A stretch of 64,000 nt of DNA from Thermoanaerobaculia bacterium (lineage in GTDB: Bacteria > Acidobacteriota > Thermoanaerobaculia > Multivoradales > Multivoraceae): the NCBI GenBank assembly GCA_022826745.1, contig JAJDUI010000010.1, forward strand, positions 1 through 64,000, read 5' to 3'. This document shows positions 35,945 to 45,393 of the stretch, piece by piece. The stretch's first letter is position 1; every line of letters begins with the position of its first letter. Under the pieces are notes generated by a model. It was not told where the DNA came from and searched no databases. It saw only the letters and a program-made list of their open reading frames with translations. Both the position numbers and the translations under genes were made by a program.

Positions 35945-38109
35945 GCGAAGCGGCCGAGCGCACGCGCCGGGGCCTGATCGGGGCACTCGGCGTCGCCCTG
36001 TGCTTCTTCGTGCTGCTCGAGGTGAACTTCGGGCTGCTGCTGCCGCAATCCTCCCTGGCCGTCTTCGTCGGCCTCGGGTTGCTGCTCTGCTTTCTCGCCT
36101 TTCCGGTTCATCCGAAGCTCGGATCGAACACCTGGCTGCGGGGCCTGGACCTGCTGTTCGGCCTGATGGCCCTGGCGGTCTGCGCCTACGTCGTGGTGCA
36201 GACGGAACCGGCTTTCGAGCACCTGTGGTCGGGCGGCAGGTCCCTCGGCAACCGGGCCGGCATCGAGACCACGGCGGACATCGGCCTCGGCCTGATCGGC
36301 CTCCTGCTCGTGCTCGAGGCCGCCCGCCGGAGCATCGGCTGGATCGTTCCCGCCCTGGGCCTGGCCTTCGTCGCCCACACTCTCTACTGCTACTTCAGCC
36401 TGCGCAACGGCTGGGCGCTGCTGCCGGACTGGCTGTTTCCCCACGCCGGCCAGAGCCCCCGCGACGTGGTCGGAACGACGTTCCTTCAGAGCCTGGGCGT
36501 GTTCGGACCGGCGGCGTCGGTCATGTTCCGCTACGTCTTCCTGTTCGTCGTGTTCGGCGCTTTTCTCGAAATGTCCGGCGCGACCCAGTTCATCATGCGC
36601 TTCGCGGAGCGGGTGTTCGGTACCAGGCCCGGCGGACCCGCGAAGGTGGCGGTGCTGAGCAGCGGACTGCTGGGCTCCCTTTCCGGCAGCGCGGTGGCGA
36701 ACGCCGTGACGACCGGCGCCTTCACCATTCCCATGATGAGGAGCAACGGCTTCAGGCGGCACGTCGCGGCGGCGGTCGAAGCGGCGGCCGCGTCCGGAGG
36801 CGCCCTGGTGCCACCGGTCATGGGCGCCGGCGCCTACATGATGCTCGAGATCGTCGAGCCCCAGGTCACCTTCCTGCAGATCGTGCAGGCGGCCCTGCTG
36901 CCGGCCATCCTCTTCTACCTCTCGCTCTTCCTCATCGTCCACTTCTACTCCCGGCGCGTCGGTACGCCTGAGCGTGAGGGCGAGCCGCCTCCGGTGCGGC
37001 GCTTCGACGCGCTCGTTTTCATCGCCGGCCTCGCCACCCTGATCCTGCTCCTGCTGCTGCGGTTCTCGCCGTTCCGCGCGGTGACCGGGGCGCTGATCGT
37101 GATCCTGGTGCTCGCGGTGCTGCGACCGGAGATCGACCTGCCGCGCCGGCTGCGCCGCCTGGCCCTTGGCTGTTTCGCCGGCGTGGCGCTTCTGCACCAG
37201 GTGATCTGGGGCGAACTTCCGGCGGACCCGTCGTTCCGGCAGGTCTTCGAGTCCTGGCTCTCGTCCGGCATCGTGGCGATGTTCGGTTTGATGGCGTTCG
37301 GTTTGATCCACCGCGTCTTCCGGCCCCACATCCTCGGCGCCCTGACCCAGGCGGCGCGCAACGGGATTCCGCTGGTCGCCGCCAGCGCCTGCGTCGGCGT
37401 GGTCATCGGCATCGTCCAGCAGACCGGCATCGCGGCGGACTTCTCGGCGGCGATCAAGGGCGTCGTGGCGACGAACCTGTTCCTGGCCCTGCTCGGCATC
37501 ATGGTCACGTCGCTCGTGCTGGGAATGGGGGTGCCATCGGTCGTCTGCTACCTGCTGATGGCGACGCTGATGGGCTCCCTGCTCTCGGAACTCGGGGTCA
37601 TTCCCCTGGCTGCGCACCTGTTCATCTTCTACTTCGGGATGATGTCCATGGTGACGCCGCCGGTGGCGCTCGCCGCCTACGCGGCTTCGAGCCTCGCCCA
37701 GGCACCGGTCATGCCGACCGCGCTGGCGGCGTTCCGCTTCGCCCTGGTCGGCTTCACCCTGCCCTTCATGTTCATCTACCGGCCCGCGCTGCTGCTGATG
37801 GACGAGGGAGGGGCGAGTCTCTTCGCGTCCGGAGCGGCGGGCCTGCCGCCTTTGATGCTCGCGCTCGGCGCCGCCGTCGTCGGCATCGTGGCCCTGGCCT
37901 CCGGGATCGGCGGCTACCTGCGATCCGAGCTCACCCTGCCGCTGCGGGTTCTCATGCTGGTCGCGGCCGCCCTGCTGCTGGTTCCCGATCTCGGCGGTCC
38001 GACCCTCGGGCTCGTCGTCAACGGCGTTGGCGCCCTGCTGTTCGCGGCGCTCCTGCTGCTGAACCGGCCCGACCGCGGCTTTGGTCCGGCGACTAGTCCA
38101 GGAACGTGA
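35941..38109 (+). CDS. TRAP transporter fused permease (DctQM), TAXI-associated
   Basis: 722 residues from a TTG at 35941 overlapping the receptor stop. The first part (about 1-190) is the small 4-helix DctQ-like region and the rest is the DctM-like permease with many membrane helices; GLLGSLSGSAVANAVTTGAFTIPMM and VLGMGVPSVVCYLLMATL are the two symmetric signature loops. Fused 4TM/12TM permeases are normal for TAXI systems. Drives solute uptake with H+ or Na+; the NQR pump in this window could provide the sodium gradient. The 3' end overlaps the convergent ligase gene by 17 bp. Confidence 0.92.
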   Translation: MSEAAERTRRGLIGALGVALCFFVLLEVNFGLLLPQSSLAVFVGLGLLLCFLAFPVHPKLGSNTWLRGLDLLFGLMALAVCAYVVVQTEPAFEHLWSGGRSLGNRAGIETTADIGLGLIGLLLVLEAARRSIGWIVPALGLAFVAHTLYCYFSLRNGWALLPDWLFPHAGQSPRDVVGTTFLQSLGVFGPAASVMFRYVFLFVVFGAFLEMSGATQFIMRFAERVFGTRPGGPAKVAVLSSGLLGSLSGSAVANAVTTGAFTIPMMRSNGFRRHVAAAVEAAAASGGALVPPVMGAGAYMMLEIVEPQVTFLQIVQAALLPAILFYLSLFLIVHFYSRRVGTPEREGEPPPVRRFDALVFIAGLATLILLLLLRFSPFRAVTGALIVILVLAVLRPEIDLPRRLRRLALGCFAGVALLHQVIWGELPADPSFRQVFESWLSSGIVAMFGLMAFGLIHRVFRPHILGALTQAARNGIPLVAASACVGVVIGIVQQTGIAADFSAAIKGVVATNLFLALLGIMVTSLVLGMGVPSVVCYLLMATLMGSLLSELGVIPLAAHLFIFYFGMMSMVTPPVALAAYAASSLAQAPVMPTALAAFRFALVGFTLPFMFIYRPALLLMDEGGASLFASGAAGLPPLMLALGAAVVGIVALASGIGGYLRSELTLPLRVLMLVAAALLLVPDLGGPTLGLVVNGVGALLFAALLLLNRPDRGFGPATSPGT

Positions 38110-39397
38110 AGCGGTTCGCCTTGAGTTCGTAGCGCGGCAGCGAGCCGGCGTCGGTGATCCGCACCGGGACCCTCAGGCTGAGCCGTTCCTCGAACAGGTC
38201 CTGGAGCCGGGACCTGAGACTTCGGGAGTCGGCGCCAGGCTCGGGTTCGACTTGCAGTTCGACCTCGGCCATCCGCGAGCGGCGACGAACCGTCGCGCGG
38301 TACTCCGCGACACCGCCCGCCTCGCGGATCAGGGCCTCGACGGCGCTAGGGTAGACGTTCACGCCGCGCACGATGAACATGTCGTCCGCGCGCGCGACCA
38401 CGCCGCCGTCCAGATAGACCGTTGGCCGGCCGCTCGGGCAACCGGCGGCGCGCAGGCGCGCCATGTCGCCGGTGCGGTAGCGGATGACCGGACTCCCGAT
38501 CCGCCCCAGGTTGGTCAGGACGAGTTCGCCGAGGTCGTCGGCGCCGGCTTCGGCCTCAGCCGTCTCGATCGGTGGCCGCGGAGCCCCGGTTTCCCGGTCG
38601 ATCCACTCGACGATGAACTCGTTCTCCAGGATGTGGAGGTTCTCGCCGATGCCGCAGGGGACGCCCCAGGCGCCCACCTCCGTCGCGCCGGCGTGGTCGA
38701 AGACACGGGCGCCGAAACCCGCCGCGAGCTGCTGCTTGACCGCGGGGACGCCGGCGCCCGGTTCGCCGGCGTGGATCGTTCGCTCGACGGCGCCGCCGGC
38801 GAGGTCGATGCCGAGCCGGCGGGCCGACTCGAGCATCCGCAGGGCGTAGGTGGGCGTCGACAGCAGCACCGTGCTGCCATCGTCCCGCATCATCCGCAGC
38901 CGCTGTTCGGTGCTCAGATGGCCGCCCGGCTGGACCAGGCAGCCGAGCTGCTGAGCGGCCTCGAACGCGGTCCAGAAGCCGATGAAGGGACCGAAGCCGA
39001 AGGCGGCGAAGACACGGTCCGCGGAGGTGACCCCGGCGCCCTCGTAGACCGCGAGCCAGCAGTCCAGGAACCACTGCCAGCTCGCCGGCGTGTCCAGCCA
39101 GCGGAGCGGCGTGCCCGTCGTGCCGGAAGTGCGGTGGACGCGGACGTAGCGTTCGAGGGGGAAGGTGAGGTTCGTGCCCCAGGGCGCGTTCGCGTCCTGG
39201 TCGCGGGCGAGTTCCTCCTTCGTCGTGAACGGCAGGTCAGCCAGGTCGTCGAGCGTGGGCGGCGACTCGAAGCCGGCGGCCCGCCACTTCGCCCTGTAGA
39301 ACGGGTTGTGGCGATGGACCTGCTCGGCCATGCGGCCGAAGCGATCCGCCTGCCGTGCCCGGAGCCGCTGGCGCCTCCGCGCCAACCGGTCGGTCAA
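38093..39397 (-). CDS. Phenylacetate-CoA ligase (PaaK)-family adenylate-forming enzyme
   Basis: 434 residues. The AMP-binding loop is HRTSGTTGTPLRW (about 94-106), preceded by FTTKEELARDQ, and the C-terminal ligase subdomain has RTGDMARL, GRPTVYLDGGVVARADDMFIVRGVNVYPS and a final Lys-containing segment. It activates a carboxylate (aryl acetate or benzoate type) with ATP and usually CoA. A TTG start (39397) overlaps the stop of the upstream membrane protein gene. No phenylacetate pathway genes are near, so the substrate is open. F390 synthetases belong to the same family, but nothing here specifically shows that role. Confidence 0.88.
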   Translation of the reverse strand: MTDRLARRRQRLRARQADRFGRMAEQVHRHNPFYRAKWRAAGFESPPTLDDLADLPFTTKEELARDQDANAPWGTNLTFPLERYVRVHRTSGTTGTPLRWLDTPASWQWFLDCWLAVYEGAGVTSADRVFAAFGFGPFIGFWTAFEAAQQLGCLVQPGGHLSTEQRLRMMRDDGSTVLLSTPTYALRMLESARRLGIDLAGGAVERTIHAGEPGAGVPAVKQQLAAGFGARVFDHAGATEVGAWGVPCGIGENLHILENEFIVEWIDRETGAPRPPIETAEAEAGADDLGELVLTNLGRIGSPVIRYRTGDMARLRAAGCPSGRPTVYLDGGVVARADDMFIVRGVNVYPSAVEALIREAGGVAEYRATVRRRSRMAEVELQVEPEPGADSRSLRSRLQDLFEERLSLRVPVRITDAGSLPRYELKANRFTFLD

Positions 39398-40209
39398 CGT
39401 CGCGGTTCCTCGGTGACGGGAGGCCCCGGGTCGACAGCCGAGTCCACGTCGACCTCATCGCGGAAGCGCACCTCGATGCGGTAGGCCTCCACGTCCTCGC
39501 CGAACTGCGAGAGCAGGAAGGTGCGCACGAAGTCGGCGGTCCGGCGGCGGCCGAGCTCGCGCACGAGGGCGATGTTCTCGCCCGCGCGGGCGGCCAACTG
39601 GTCCGTGATGCGGAGTCGGAGCTGCTCCAGGACCGCTTCCTCGTCGCGCAGGATCGAATCTCCCTGAACGCGGTACTCGATCGCCGAGGCGTCCACGGCC
39701 GGCCGGTTGGCTCGCACGCCGGGCGCCAGGACGTGGACCGTCGTTCCCTCGAGCGTCAGCGACCACTCGTCCTCCAGGTCGAGGTAGTAGGTGTAGCGGA
39801 CCGGGACGCGCGCCTCGACGACCACGTCGGGCAGCCTGAGGCGGCCCCAGAGCAGACTGGCCGAGTCCGTGCGCTCCAGCACCTCCGTCTGGTCGAGGGA
39901 GGCGAACTGGAGAAAGGCGCTGCCCGAAACCTCCGTGGCGTAGCTGACGAAGGACGTCTGGACGCTACCGGTCCGGAAGGCCTGGGCGATGCGCTCCACG
40001 CTCTCGACCGCGGCGCGGCCGATCTCCCGGCCGCTTTCGACGATGTCGCCGGGCACCTGGGTCAGCCGGATGATCACGTAGCCGACGACGATCACGACGA
40101 CCATGCCCAGGATCAGCGTGATGAAGCCGAGCCGCCACAGCATCTGGCTGCGCGGATTGCGCGGGCCGCGGCCAGGGGGAGCGCCCTGCTGTCGGGGTGT
40201 CTCGACCAT
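39394..40209 (-). CDS. Hypothetical membrane-anchored protein
   Basis: 271 residues: a Gly/Pro/Arg-rich cytoplasmic start, one strong membrane helix at about 24-48 (LGFITLILGMVVVIVVGYVII), a helical segment, then a beta-rich external domain (LRLPDVVVEARVPVRYTYYLDLEDEW) and a long charged helix near the C-terminus. The layout resembles DUF4230-type proteins, but I cannot be sure. It is translationally coupled to the PaaK-like ligase (TTGA). ATG at 40209, with TAGACT eight nt upstream. Confidence 0.75.
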   Translation of the reverse strand: MVETPRQQGAPPGRGPRNPRSQMLWRLGFITLILGMVVVIVVGYVIIRLTQVPGDIVESGREIGRAAVESVERIAQAFRTGSVQTSFVSYATEVSGSAFLQFASLDQTEVLERTDSASLLWGRLRLPDVVVEARVPVRYTYYLDLEDEWSLTLEGTTVHVLAPGVRANRPAVDASAIEYRVQGDSILRDEEAVLEQLRLRITDQLAARAGENIALVRELGRRRTADFVRTFLLSQFGEDVEAYRIEVRFRDEVDVDSAVDPGPPVTEEPRR

Positions 40210-40217
40210 CGGAGCGC

Positions 40218-40223
40218 AGTCTA
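40218..40223 (-). promoter_or_regulatory. -10-like element (TAGACT) before the 40209 gene
   Basis: On the minus strand CATAGACT ends eight nt before the ATG at 40209, again consistent with a transcript that has almost no leader. Confidence 0.4.
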
Positions 40224-40246
40224 TGTCCGACCTGCCGGCGACCTGC

Positions 40247-40252
40247 TAGCCT
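40247..40252 (+). promoter_or_regulatory. -10-like element (GCTAGCCT) before the LLM gene at 40311
   Basis: TAGCCT lies 58 nt upstream of the ATG in the divergent gap. It matches the recurrent motif but here leaves a normal-length leader. Confidence 0.3.
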
Positions 40253-40310
40253 CGCGCGCGTTTCGCTCCCTCGAACGCGGACAAAGACTCAAGACCCTGG
40301 AGACCGGACC

Positions 40311-41351
40311 ATGGAACTAGGACTGCTCGCCGGCGCCTTCGGCAGCCAGATCACCATCGACATCGATCGCATTCGGCAGGCGGAAAGCGCCGGCTTCACG
40401 TCGGTCTGGACCGCGGAGGCGTACGGCTCCGATGCCGTGTCCACGGCGTCCTGGATTCTGGCCCAGACGGAGAAGATCAAGGTCGGGACGGCGATCATGC
40501 AGATGCCGGCCCGCAGCCCGGCGATGACCGCGATGACCGCCATGACGCTGAACCAGCTCTCCGGCGGGCGCTTCCTGGTCGGCCTCGGACCGTCCGGCCC
40601 GCAGGTCATCGAAGGCTGGCACGGCGTCGCCTACGGCCGGCCGCTGACGCGCACGAAGGAGTACATCGAGATCATGCGCAAGGTCTTCGCCCGCGAGGAG
40701 CCGGTCACGCACGAGGGCTACCACTACCAGTTGCCCTACCGCGGCGAGGACGGCACGGGTCTCGGCAAGCCGCTCAGGAGCATCCTGGCGGCGGACACCT
40801 CGATCCCGATCTACACGGCCTCGATCAGCCCGAACGGCCTGGCGTGCAGCGCCGAGGTCGCGGACGGCGTCTTCCCGATCTGGATGAACCCCGAACGCTA
40901 CGACCTGCTCGAGGGAGCCCTCGAGCGCGGCTTCGCGGCCGCCGGCAACGGCAAGAGCCTGGACGACTTCAAGGTCATGCCCTTCGTCACCGTCGTCATG
41001 GGCAACGACGTGGAGCAGTGCCGCACGCCGGTCAAGCAGAGCATGGCCCTGTACATCGGCGGCATGGGCGCGCGCGACAAGAACTTCTACAACGACTACG
41101 CCAAGCGCCTCGGCTACCCGGACGACGCGAGGCGGATCCAGGACAACTTCCTCGGCGGCAAGAAGAGCGAGGCCGTCGGCGCCGTGCCCGACGCACTGGT
41201 CGACGACGTCGCCCTGGTCGGCCCGCGGGAGCGGATCGTCGACCGGCTCGCGGCCTGGAAGGAAGCCGCCGGCAACGGCCAGGTCGCATCGATGGTGCTC
41301 GGCTGCCGGCAGCCGGAGGCGCTGGAGGCGATCGCGGAGGCGGTGCTGTAG
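40311..41351 (+). CDS. LLM-class (luciferase-like) oxidoreductase, probably F420-dependent
   Basis: 346 residues of the bacterial luciferase-like TIM-barrel family. MELGLLAGAFGSQ, GFTSVWTAEAYGSDAVST, QMPARSPAMTAMTAMTLNQLSGGRFLVGLG and IPIYTASISPNG are typical of the F420-using branch (Rv3520c-like). It lies a short distance from the F420 biosynthesis genes, which supports F420 as cofactor, although FMN cannot be excluded. The ATG at 40311 is chosen as the family start; the upstream in-frame extension is Arg/Pro-rich and non-conserved. The substrate is unknown. Confidence 0.87.
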   Translation: MELGLLAGAFGSQITIDIDRIRQAESAGFTSVWTAEAYGSDAVSTASWILAQTEKIKVGTAIMQMPARSPAMTAMTAMTLNQLSGGRFLVGLGPSGPQVIEGWHGVAYGRPLTRTKEYIEIMRKVFAREEPVTHEGYHYQLPYRGEDGTGLGKPLRSILAADTSIPIYTASISPNGLACSAEVADGVFPIWMNPERYDLLEGALERGFAAAGNGKSLDDFKVMPFVTVVMGNDVEQCRTPVKQSMALYIGGMGARDKNFYNDYAKRLGYPDDARRIQDNFLGGKKSEAVGAVPDALVDDVALVGPRERIVDRLAAWKEAAGNGQVASMVLGCRQPEALEAIAEAVL

Positions 41352-41366
41352 GCGCGGCGTCCGTTC

Positions 41367-42056
41367 TCAGCCGGGCTTGCGGCCCACGATGACCGTGATC
41401 CCGACTTCGTGCCAGACGCACTCCGCCGCGAAGCCGGCCGACGCAACGGCTGCCAGCTCCTCCTCCAACGGGAAGTAGGTGTCCTCCTCCGACCACTCCT
41501 CGAAGTGCTCGAAGGCGCGTCGCTCCTCGATGCCGTGGGCCACGAGGTGGTCGGCCCAGCCGCGCCAGGTCGCTTCCCGGGCGGCCGGCTCACCGGGCAT
41601 GGTGGCGTCGGCGTTGACGAAGAGGCCGCCGGGTTCGAGGGCTCCGAACACGCGGCGGTAGAGCGCTTTCTTGTCGTCCATCGTCGGGATGTGATGCAGG
41701 GCGAGTGAGGCGGCGGCGCCGCGGCAGCGGGCCAGGGGGTCCAGGAAGGAGGCCCTGGTGAAGCGGGCCCGGTCGCCGAACCGCGCGAGACGCGTCCGTG
41801 CCTGATCGAGCATCTCGCCGTCGATGTCGATGAGTTCGACGAAGGCCGCCGTGGACGATTCGAGGATCGCCTCCGACAGGGCGCCGGTACCGGCTCCCAG
41901 GTCGATGATCGGACCGGGGGCCGCCGGAGCCAGCGCACGGGCGGCAACGGCGAGCATCTCCTCGTAGCCGGGGATGAACCGGCGGATGGCCGCGTCGTAC
42001 TCCTCGACCGCGATGCGCAGGTGGCGGCGAACGGAGTGGGATGCGTCGTCGATCAT
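41367..42056 (-). CDS. Class I SAM-dependent methyltransferase
   Basis: 229 residues with the Rossmann-type SAM site: motif I IIDLGAGTGALSEAIL (about 51-66), the acidic end of strand 2 in VELIDIDGEML and motif IV AAASLALHHIPTMDD. It resembles small-molecule methyltransferases. It follows fbiC after 46 bp on the same strand and could be the last gene of the F420 unit, but no methylated F420 intermediate is known, so a link is speculative. It is convergent with the LLM gene. Confidence 0.85.
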   Translation of the reverse strand: MIDDASHSVRRHLRIAVEEYDAAIRRFIPGYEEMLAVAARALAPAAPGPIIDLGAGTGALSEAILESSTAAFVELIDIDGEMLDQARTRLARFGDRARFTRASFLDPLARCRGAAASLALHHIPTMDDKKALYRRVFGALEPGGLFVNADATMPGEPAAREATWRGWADHLVAHGIEERRAFEHFEEWSEEDTYFPLEEELAAVASAGFAAECVWHEVGITVIVGRKPG

Positions 42057-42102
42057 CGCCGATCGGTCGCCCGCGGCGGTCAGGCGCGGGCCTCCGCCCC
42101 GG

Positions 42103-44619
42103 TCAGGAACCGTCCAGGCCCGGGCGGATCAGGCGCAACGGCCCGTCGCGCTCATAGCGGTGGGCCGGGTTGTTCAGCACGGCGGCCAGTTCCGCGGCCT
42201 GGAAGGAGGCCTCGACGCGCTCGGGCGGCGGCGTGCCGTAAGGGGTCGTCCGCTGCCTGGGGACGCGGCCGGCGTCGCGGATGAGCTGCTCCATCTCCGC
42301 GGGAGACAGTTCCTGGCCGTGGGCGGCGCCGGCGGCCCGGGTGATGCTCTCGTTCATCAGGGTGCCGCCCAGGTCGTTCACCCCCGCATCGAGGCAGGCC
42401 TTGACACCCTGCGGTCCCATCTTGACCCAGGAGGCCTGGACGTTCCCGAACCACGGGTGAAGCGCCAGCCGGGCGACCGCGTGCATGAGAACCGCCTCGC
42501 GGAAGGTCGGCCCCTTGCGGGCGCGGCCCTTGAGGTAGAGCGGCGCCTCCATGTGGACGAAGGGAAGCGGCACGAACTCGGTGAAGCCGCCGGTCCGTTT
42601 CTGCAGGTCGCGCAGCCGGAGCAGGTGCCGGGCCCAGTTCCTGGGACCTTCGACGTGGCCGTACATGATCGTCGCCGTCGTCCGGTAGCCGACGCCGTGG
42701 GCGGTCTCCATGACCTCCAGCCACTGGTCGGTGTTCAGCTTGTCGGGGCAGATGATGGCGCGGATCTCATCGTCCAGGATCTCGGCGGCGGTTCCCGGGA
42801 GGGTGCCGAGCCCGGCCTCCCGGAGCCGCAGCAGGTAGTCGCGAAGCGGCATGTCGAGCGTCGCCGCGCCCTGCCAGACCTCGAGCGGGGAGAAGGCGTG
42901 GACGTGGATCTCGGGCACCGCTTCCTTGACCGCGCGGCAGATGCCCAGGTAGGTCTCGCCGGTGTAGTCGGGGTGGATGCCGCCCTGCATGCAGACTTCC
43001 GTCGCGCCCCGCTGCCAGGCCTCGACGGTACGGCGCATGACCTCTTCGAGTTCCAGGTCGTAGGGCTTGCCGCGCAGGTTCTCGCTCAGTTTCCCTTTGG
43101 AGAAAGCGCAGAACTGGCATTTGAAGTAGCAGACGTTCGTGTAGTTGATGTTCCGGTTGACGACGTAGGTGACCGTGTCGCCGTTCACCTCGCGCCGGAT
43201 TGCGTCGGCGGCGGCGCAGACGGCGGTGAACTCCGGTCCACGCGCCGCGAACAGCCGGGCGATCTCGTCCTCCGAGAGGTCCTCGCCCGCCCGGGCGCGT
43301 TCGAGGATGGGAGCGATGCCCGTCGCACGCCGTGGTTCCGCGCCGCTGCCGTTCGGGGCGGGGGAGGCCGAAACGGTGGCCAGCAGGTCGGCCGGCGGCG
43401 GGATTTCCTCACCCGGGGACCAGTCGTCGGTGCGGGCGAGACCGGTGGCGTCGACCCGCTGCAGCACCGCCGTGCGGACGCCGCCCAGCCGCTTGACTTC
43501 CCGGCTCTGACCCCGGCCGTCATCGAGCCAGCGCTCCCCGTCGAGCGCCCACTCGGGGTACACCGTCAGCCGCTCGACCAGCGTCTTGCCGGCGGCGGCC
43601 GTCTCTTCCGCGAGGCGTTCCAGGTGCGGCCAGGGCGCCTCCGGGTTGACGAAGTCGGGAGTCACCGGCGATACCCCACCCCAGTCGTCGATGCCGGCAT
43701 CGACGAGCCGCGGCAGCACGCCGGGGCTCAGGTTGGGCGGCGCCTGAATGTGCATCTCCGGCCCCAGCACCAGTCTCGCCGCGGCGATCGTCCAGAGCAG
43801 GTCCTCCAGGGTGGGCTCGGGCGCGCTGGCCATCCGGGTCTCCGGCTTGGCCCGGAAGTTCTGGACGATGACTTCCTGGATGTGGCCGTACTCGTCGTGC
43901 AGGTCGCGCATGGCGAGCAGGGCGTCGATCCGTTCCTCGCGGGTTTCGCCGATCCCGATCAGGATCCCGGAGGTAAACGGCACCCGGGCCTCACCGGCGA
44001 GCCGCAGGGTGTCGAGGCGCCTCGACGGCACCTTGTCCGGACAGCCGTAGTGCGCCTGGCCCTTCTCGTGCAGGCGCATGGAAACGCTCTCCAGCATGAT
44101 GCCCATGGACGGGCCCACCGGCCGCAGATGCTCGATGTCTTCGGCGGTCATCAGCCCCGGGTTGAGGTGGGGCAGAAGGCCCGTCTCGAGCAGAACCCGT
44201 TCCGCCGCCTCCCGCAGGTAGGAGAGCGTCGACTCGTGGCCCAGCTCGGCCAGGCCGTCGCGGGCCGCCTTGTACCGCAGCTCCGGCTTGTCGCCGAGGG
44301 TGAACAGCGCTTCCTTGCAGCCGGCCTGGGCGGCAAGGCGGGCCTGGCTCAGCACGGCGTCGAGCGGCATGTACGCGGCCTCGCCCTTCTTCGGCGGCTG
44401 GGCGAAGACGCAGTAGTGGCAGATGTCCCGGCACAGGTGCGTCAGCGGCAGGAAGACCTTGCGGGAGTAGGAAACGAGGTCGCCGTGGCCCCGGTCCCGC
44501 AGCTCGCCGGCTACGTCGAGCAACCGTTCGAGGCCGCTGCCCGACTCGATGCGGGCAAGCGCACGGGCCTCGTCAGGGGCCGGACGACGATCCAGAAAGG
44601 CGCTGAGTGGAGGGGACAT
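42103..44619 (-). CDS. fbiC: FO synthase, fused CofG-CofH (7,8-didemethyl-8-hydroxy-5-deazariboflavin synthase)
   Basis: 838-residue fusion of two radical-SAM enzymes that build the FO chromophore of F420 from tyrosine and a flavin-pathway pyrimidine. The N-terminal CofG half has the [4Fe-4S] cysteines Cys63/Cys67/Cys70 (HLCRDICHYC). The C-terminal CofH half has Cys497/Cys501/Cys504 (NVCYFKCQFC). A linker of about 90 residues joins them. Separate CofG and CofH are usual in archaea and cyanobacteria; the CofG-CofH fusion is the arrangement best known from Actinobacteria. ATG at 44619, 54 bp after cofC. Confidence 0.97.
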   Translation of the reverse strand: MSPPLSAFLDRRPAPDEARALARIESGSGLERLLDVAGELRDRGHGDLVSYSRKVFLPLTHLCRDICHYCVFAQPPKKGEAAYMPLDAVLSQARLAAQAGCKEALFTLGDKPELRYKAARDGLAELGHESTLSYLREAAERVLLETGLLPHLNPGLMTAEDIEHLRPVGPSMGIMLESVSMRLHEKGQAHYGCPDKVPSRRLDTLRLAGEARVPFTSGILIGIGETREERIDALLAMRDLHDEYGHIQEVIVQNFRAKPETRMASAPEPTLEDLLWTIAAARLVLGPEMHIQAPPNLSPGVLPRLVDAGIDDWGGVSPVTPDFVNPEAPWPHLERLAEETAAAGKTLVERLTVYPEWALDGERWLDDGRGQSREVKRLGGVRTAVLQRVDATGLARTDDWSPGEEIPPPADLLATVSASPAPNGSGAEPRRATGIAPILERARAGEDLSEDEIARLFAARGPEFTAVCAAADAIRREVNGDTVTYVVNRNINYTNVCYFKCQFCAFSKGKLSENLRGKPYDLELEEVMRRTVEAWQRGATEVCMQGGIHPDYTGETYLGICRAVKEAVPEIHVHAFSPLEVWQGAATLDMPLRDYLLRLREAGLGTLPGTAAEILDDEIRAIICPDKLNTDQWLEVMETAHGVGYRTTATIMYGHVEGPRNWARHLLRLRDLQKRTGGFTEFVPLPFVHMEAPLYLKGRARKGPTFREAVLMHAVARLALHPWFGNVQASWVKMGPQGVKACLDAGVNDLGGTLMNESITRAAGAAHGQELSPAEMEQLIRDAGRVPRQRTTPYGTPPPERVEASFQAAELAAVLNNPAHRYERDGPLRLIRPGLDGS

Positions 44620-44673
44620 GGGGATGACGGCGGCAGGCGATGAATCCGCCGCCAGTGGGGATAGCGAACGGTA

Positions 44674-45393
44674 TCAGTCCCGCTTGCGCGGGCTCTCGAG
44701 CCGGTCAGGCACGCCGAGTCCCCGCAGGAGACGGCCGGTCCGGCCCTCCCGGCCGGCACGTTCGAGCCGCAGGAGCTCGGCCAGGTCGTCCGGATGGTCC
44801 ACGTCGAGTCCGAGGTTCGCCAGCGCGATGCTGGAGTGAGCCGCTCCCACCCGCTCGGCTTCCCGCAGGTGGGCATGGAAGCTGCCGTCGCCGAAGCGGA
44901 ACGGGATGCAGCCCGGCGGCGAACAGACGAGAGCGTTCGTCCCCGATCGGAAGCGGTCGGGCGCGACGGTCACCGCCAGTCCCGGCGCTGACTCGTCTCC
45001 CTGGCTGCTCCGATCCTCGAGGTGCCGCGCGCGGAGTTCCTCCAGGTCCGCCGCCGTCACAAGGGGCAGGTCGATCGGCAGGACCAGCATCGACGCCTCA
45101 CCGCGGCGGCCGAGTTCCTCGGCGGCCGTGCCGAGCGCCCGGTTCAGGCCTCGCCTGGGCTCGGACAGGACCTCGCATCCGGCTTTCTCGAGGTACCTTG
45201 CCGCAACGTCGTCCGCGGTCACGGCAAGCGTGCCCGTGACGCCGGGAACGCCAGCGATCGCGGCGAGCACGTCGTCGAGCATCGAACGGGCCAGTTCCTC
45301 CCGTTCCGCGGCGCTCAGCACGGGCGACAGCCTCCGCTTGGCCTCGGACCAGGCCTTGACCGGCAGGACCGCCCAGAAACCGCCGGCGTTCAC
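44674..45393 (-). CDS. cofC: 2-phospho-L-lactate / phosphoenolpyruvate guanylyltransferase
   Basis: Activates the phospho-acid side chain of F420 with GTP. The 239 residues have the nucleotidyltransferase start WAVLPVKAWSEAKRRLSPVLSAAER, the middle block RGLNRALGTAAEEL and LPIDLPLVTAADLEEL, and GTNALVCSPPG. The GTG start at 45393 overlaps the cofD stop by four bases. Whether it uses phospholactate or phosphoenolpyruvate cannot be read safely. It is followed by fbiC on the same strand. Confidence 0.93.
   Translation of the reverse strand: MNAGGFWAVLPVKAWSEAKRRLSPVLSAAEREELARSMLDDVLAAIAGVPGVTGTLAVTADDVAARYLEKAGCEVLSEPRRGLNRALGTAAEELGRRGEASMLVLPIDLPLVTAADLEELRARHLEDRSSQGDESAPGLAVTVAPDRFRSGTNALVCSPPGCIPFRFGDGSFHAHLREAERVGAAHSSIALANLGLDVDHPDDLAELLRLERAGREGRTGRLLRGLGVPDRLESPRKRD

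Noticed and set aside
38093..39397. Coenzyme F390 synthetase assignment for the PaaK-like ligase
   Set aside because: F390 synthetases are in this family and F420 genes are near, but no specific residue supports it over an aryl-CoA ligase.
41974..44643. An 889-codon plus-strand frame opposite fbiC
   Set aside because: Antisense to the FO synthase fusion, whose two radical-SAM cysteine motifs prove the real strand.
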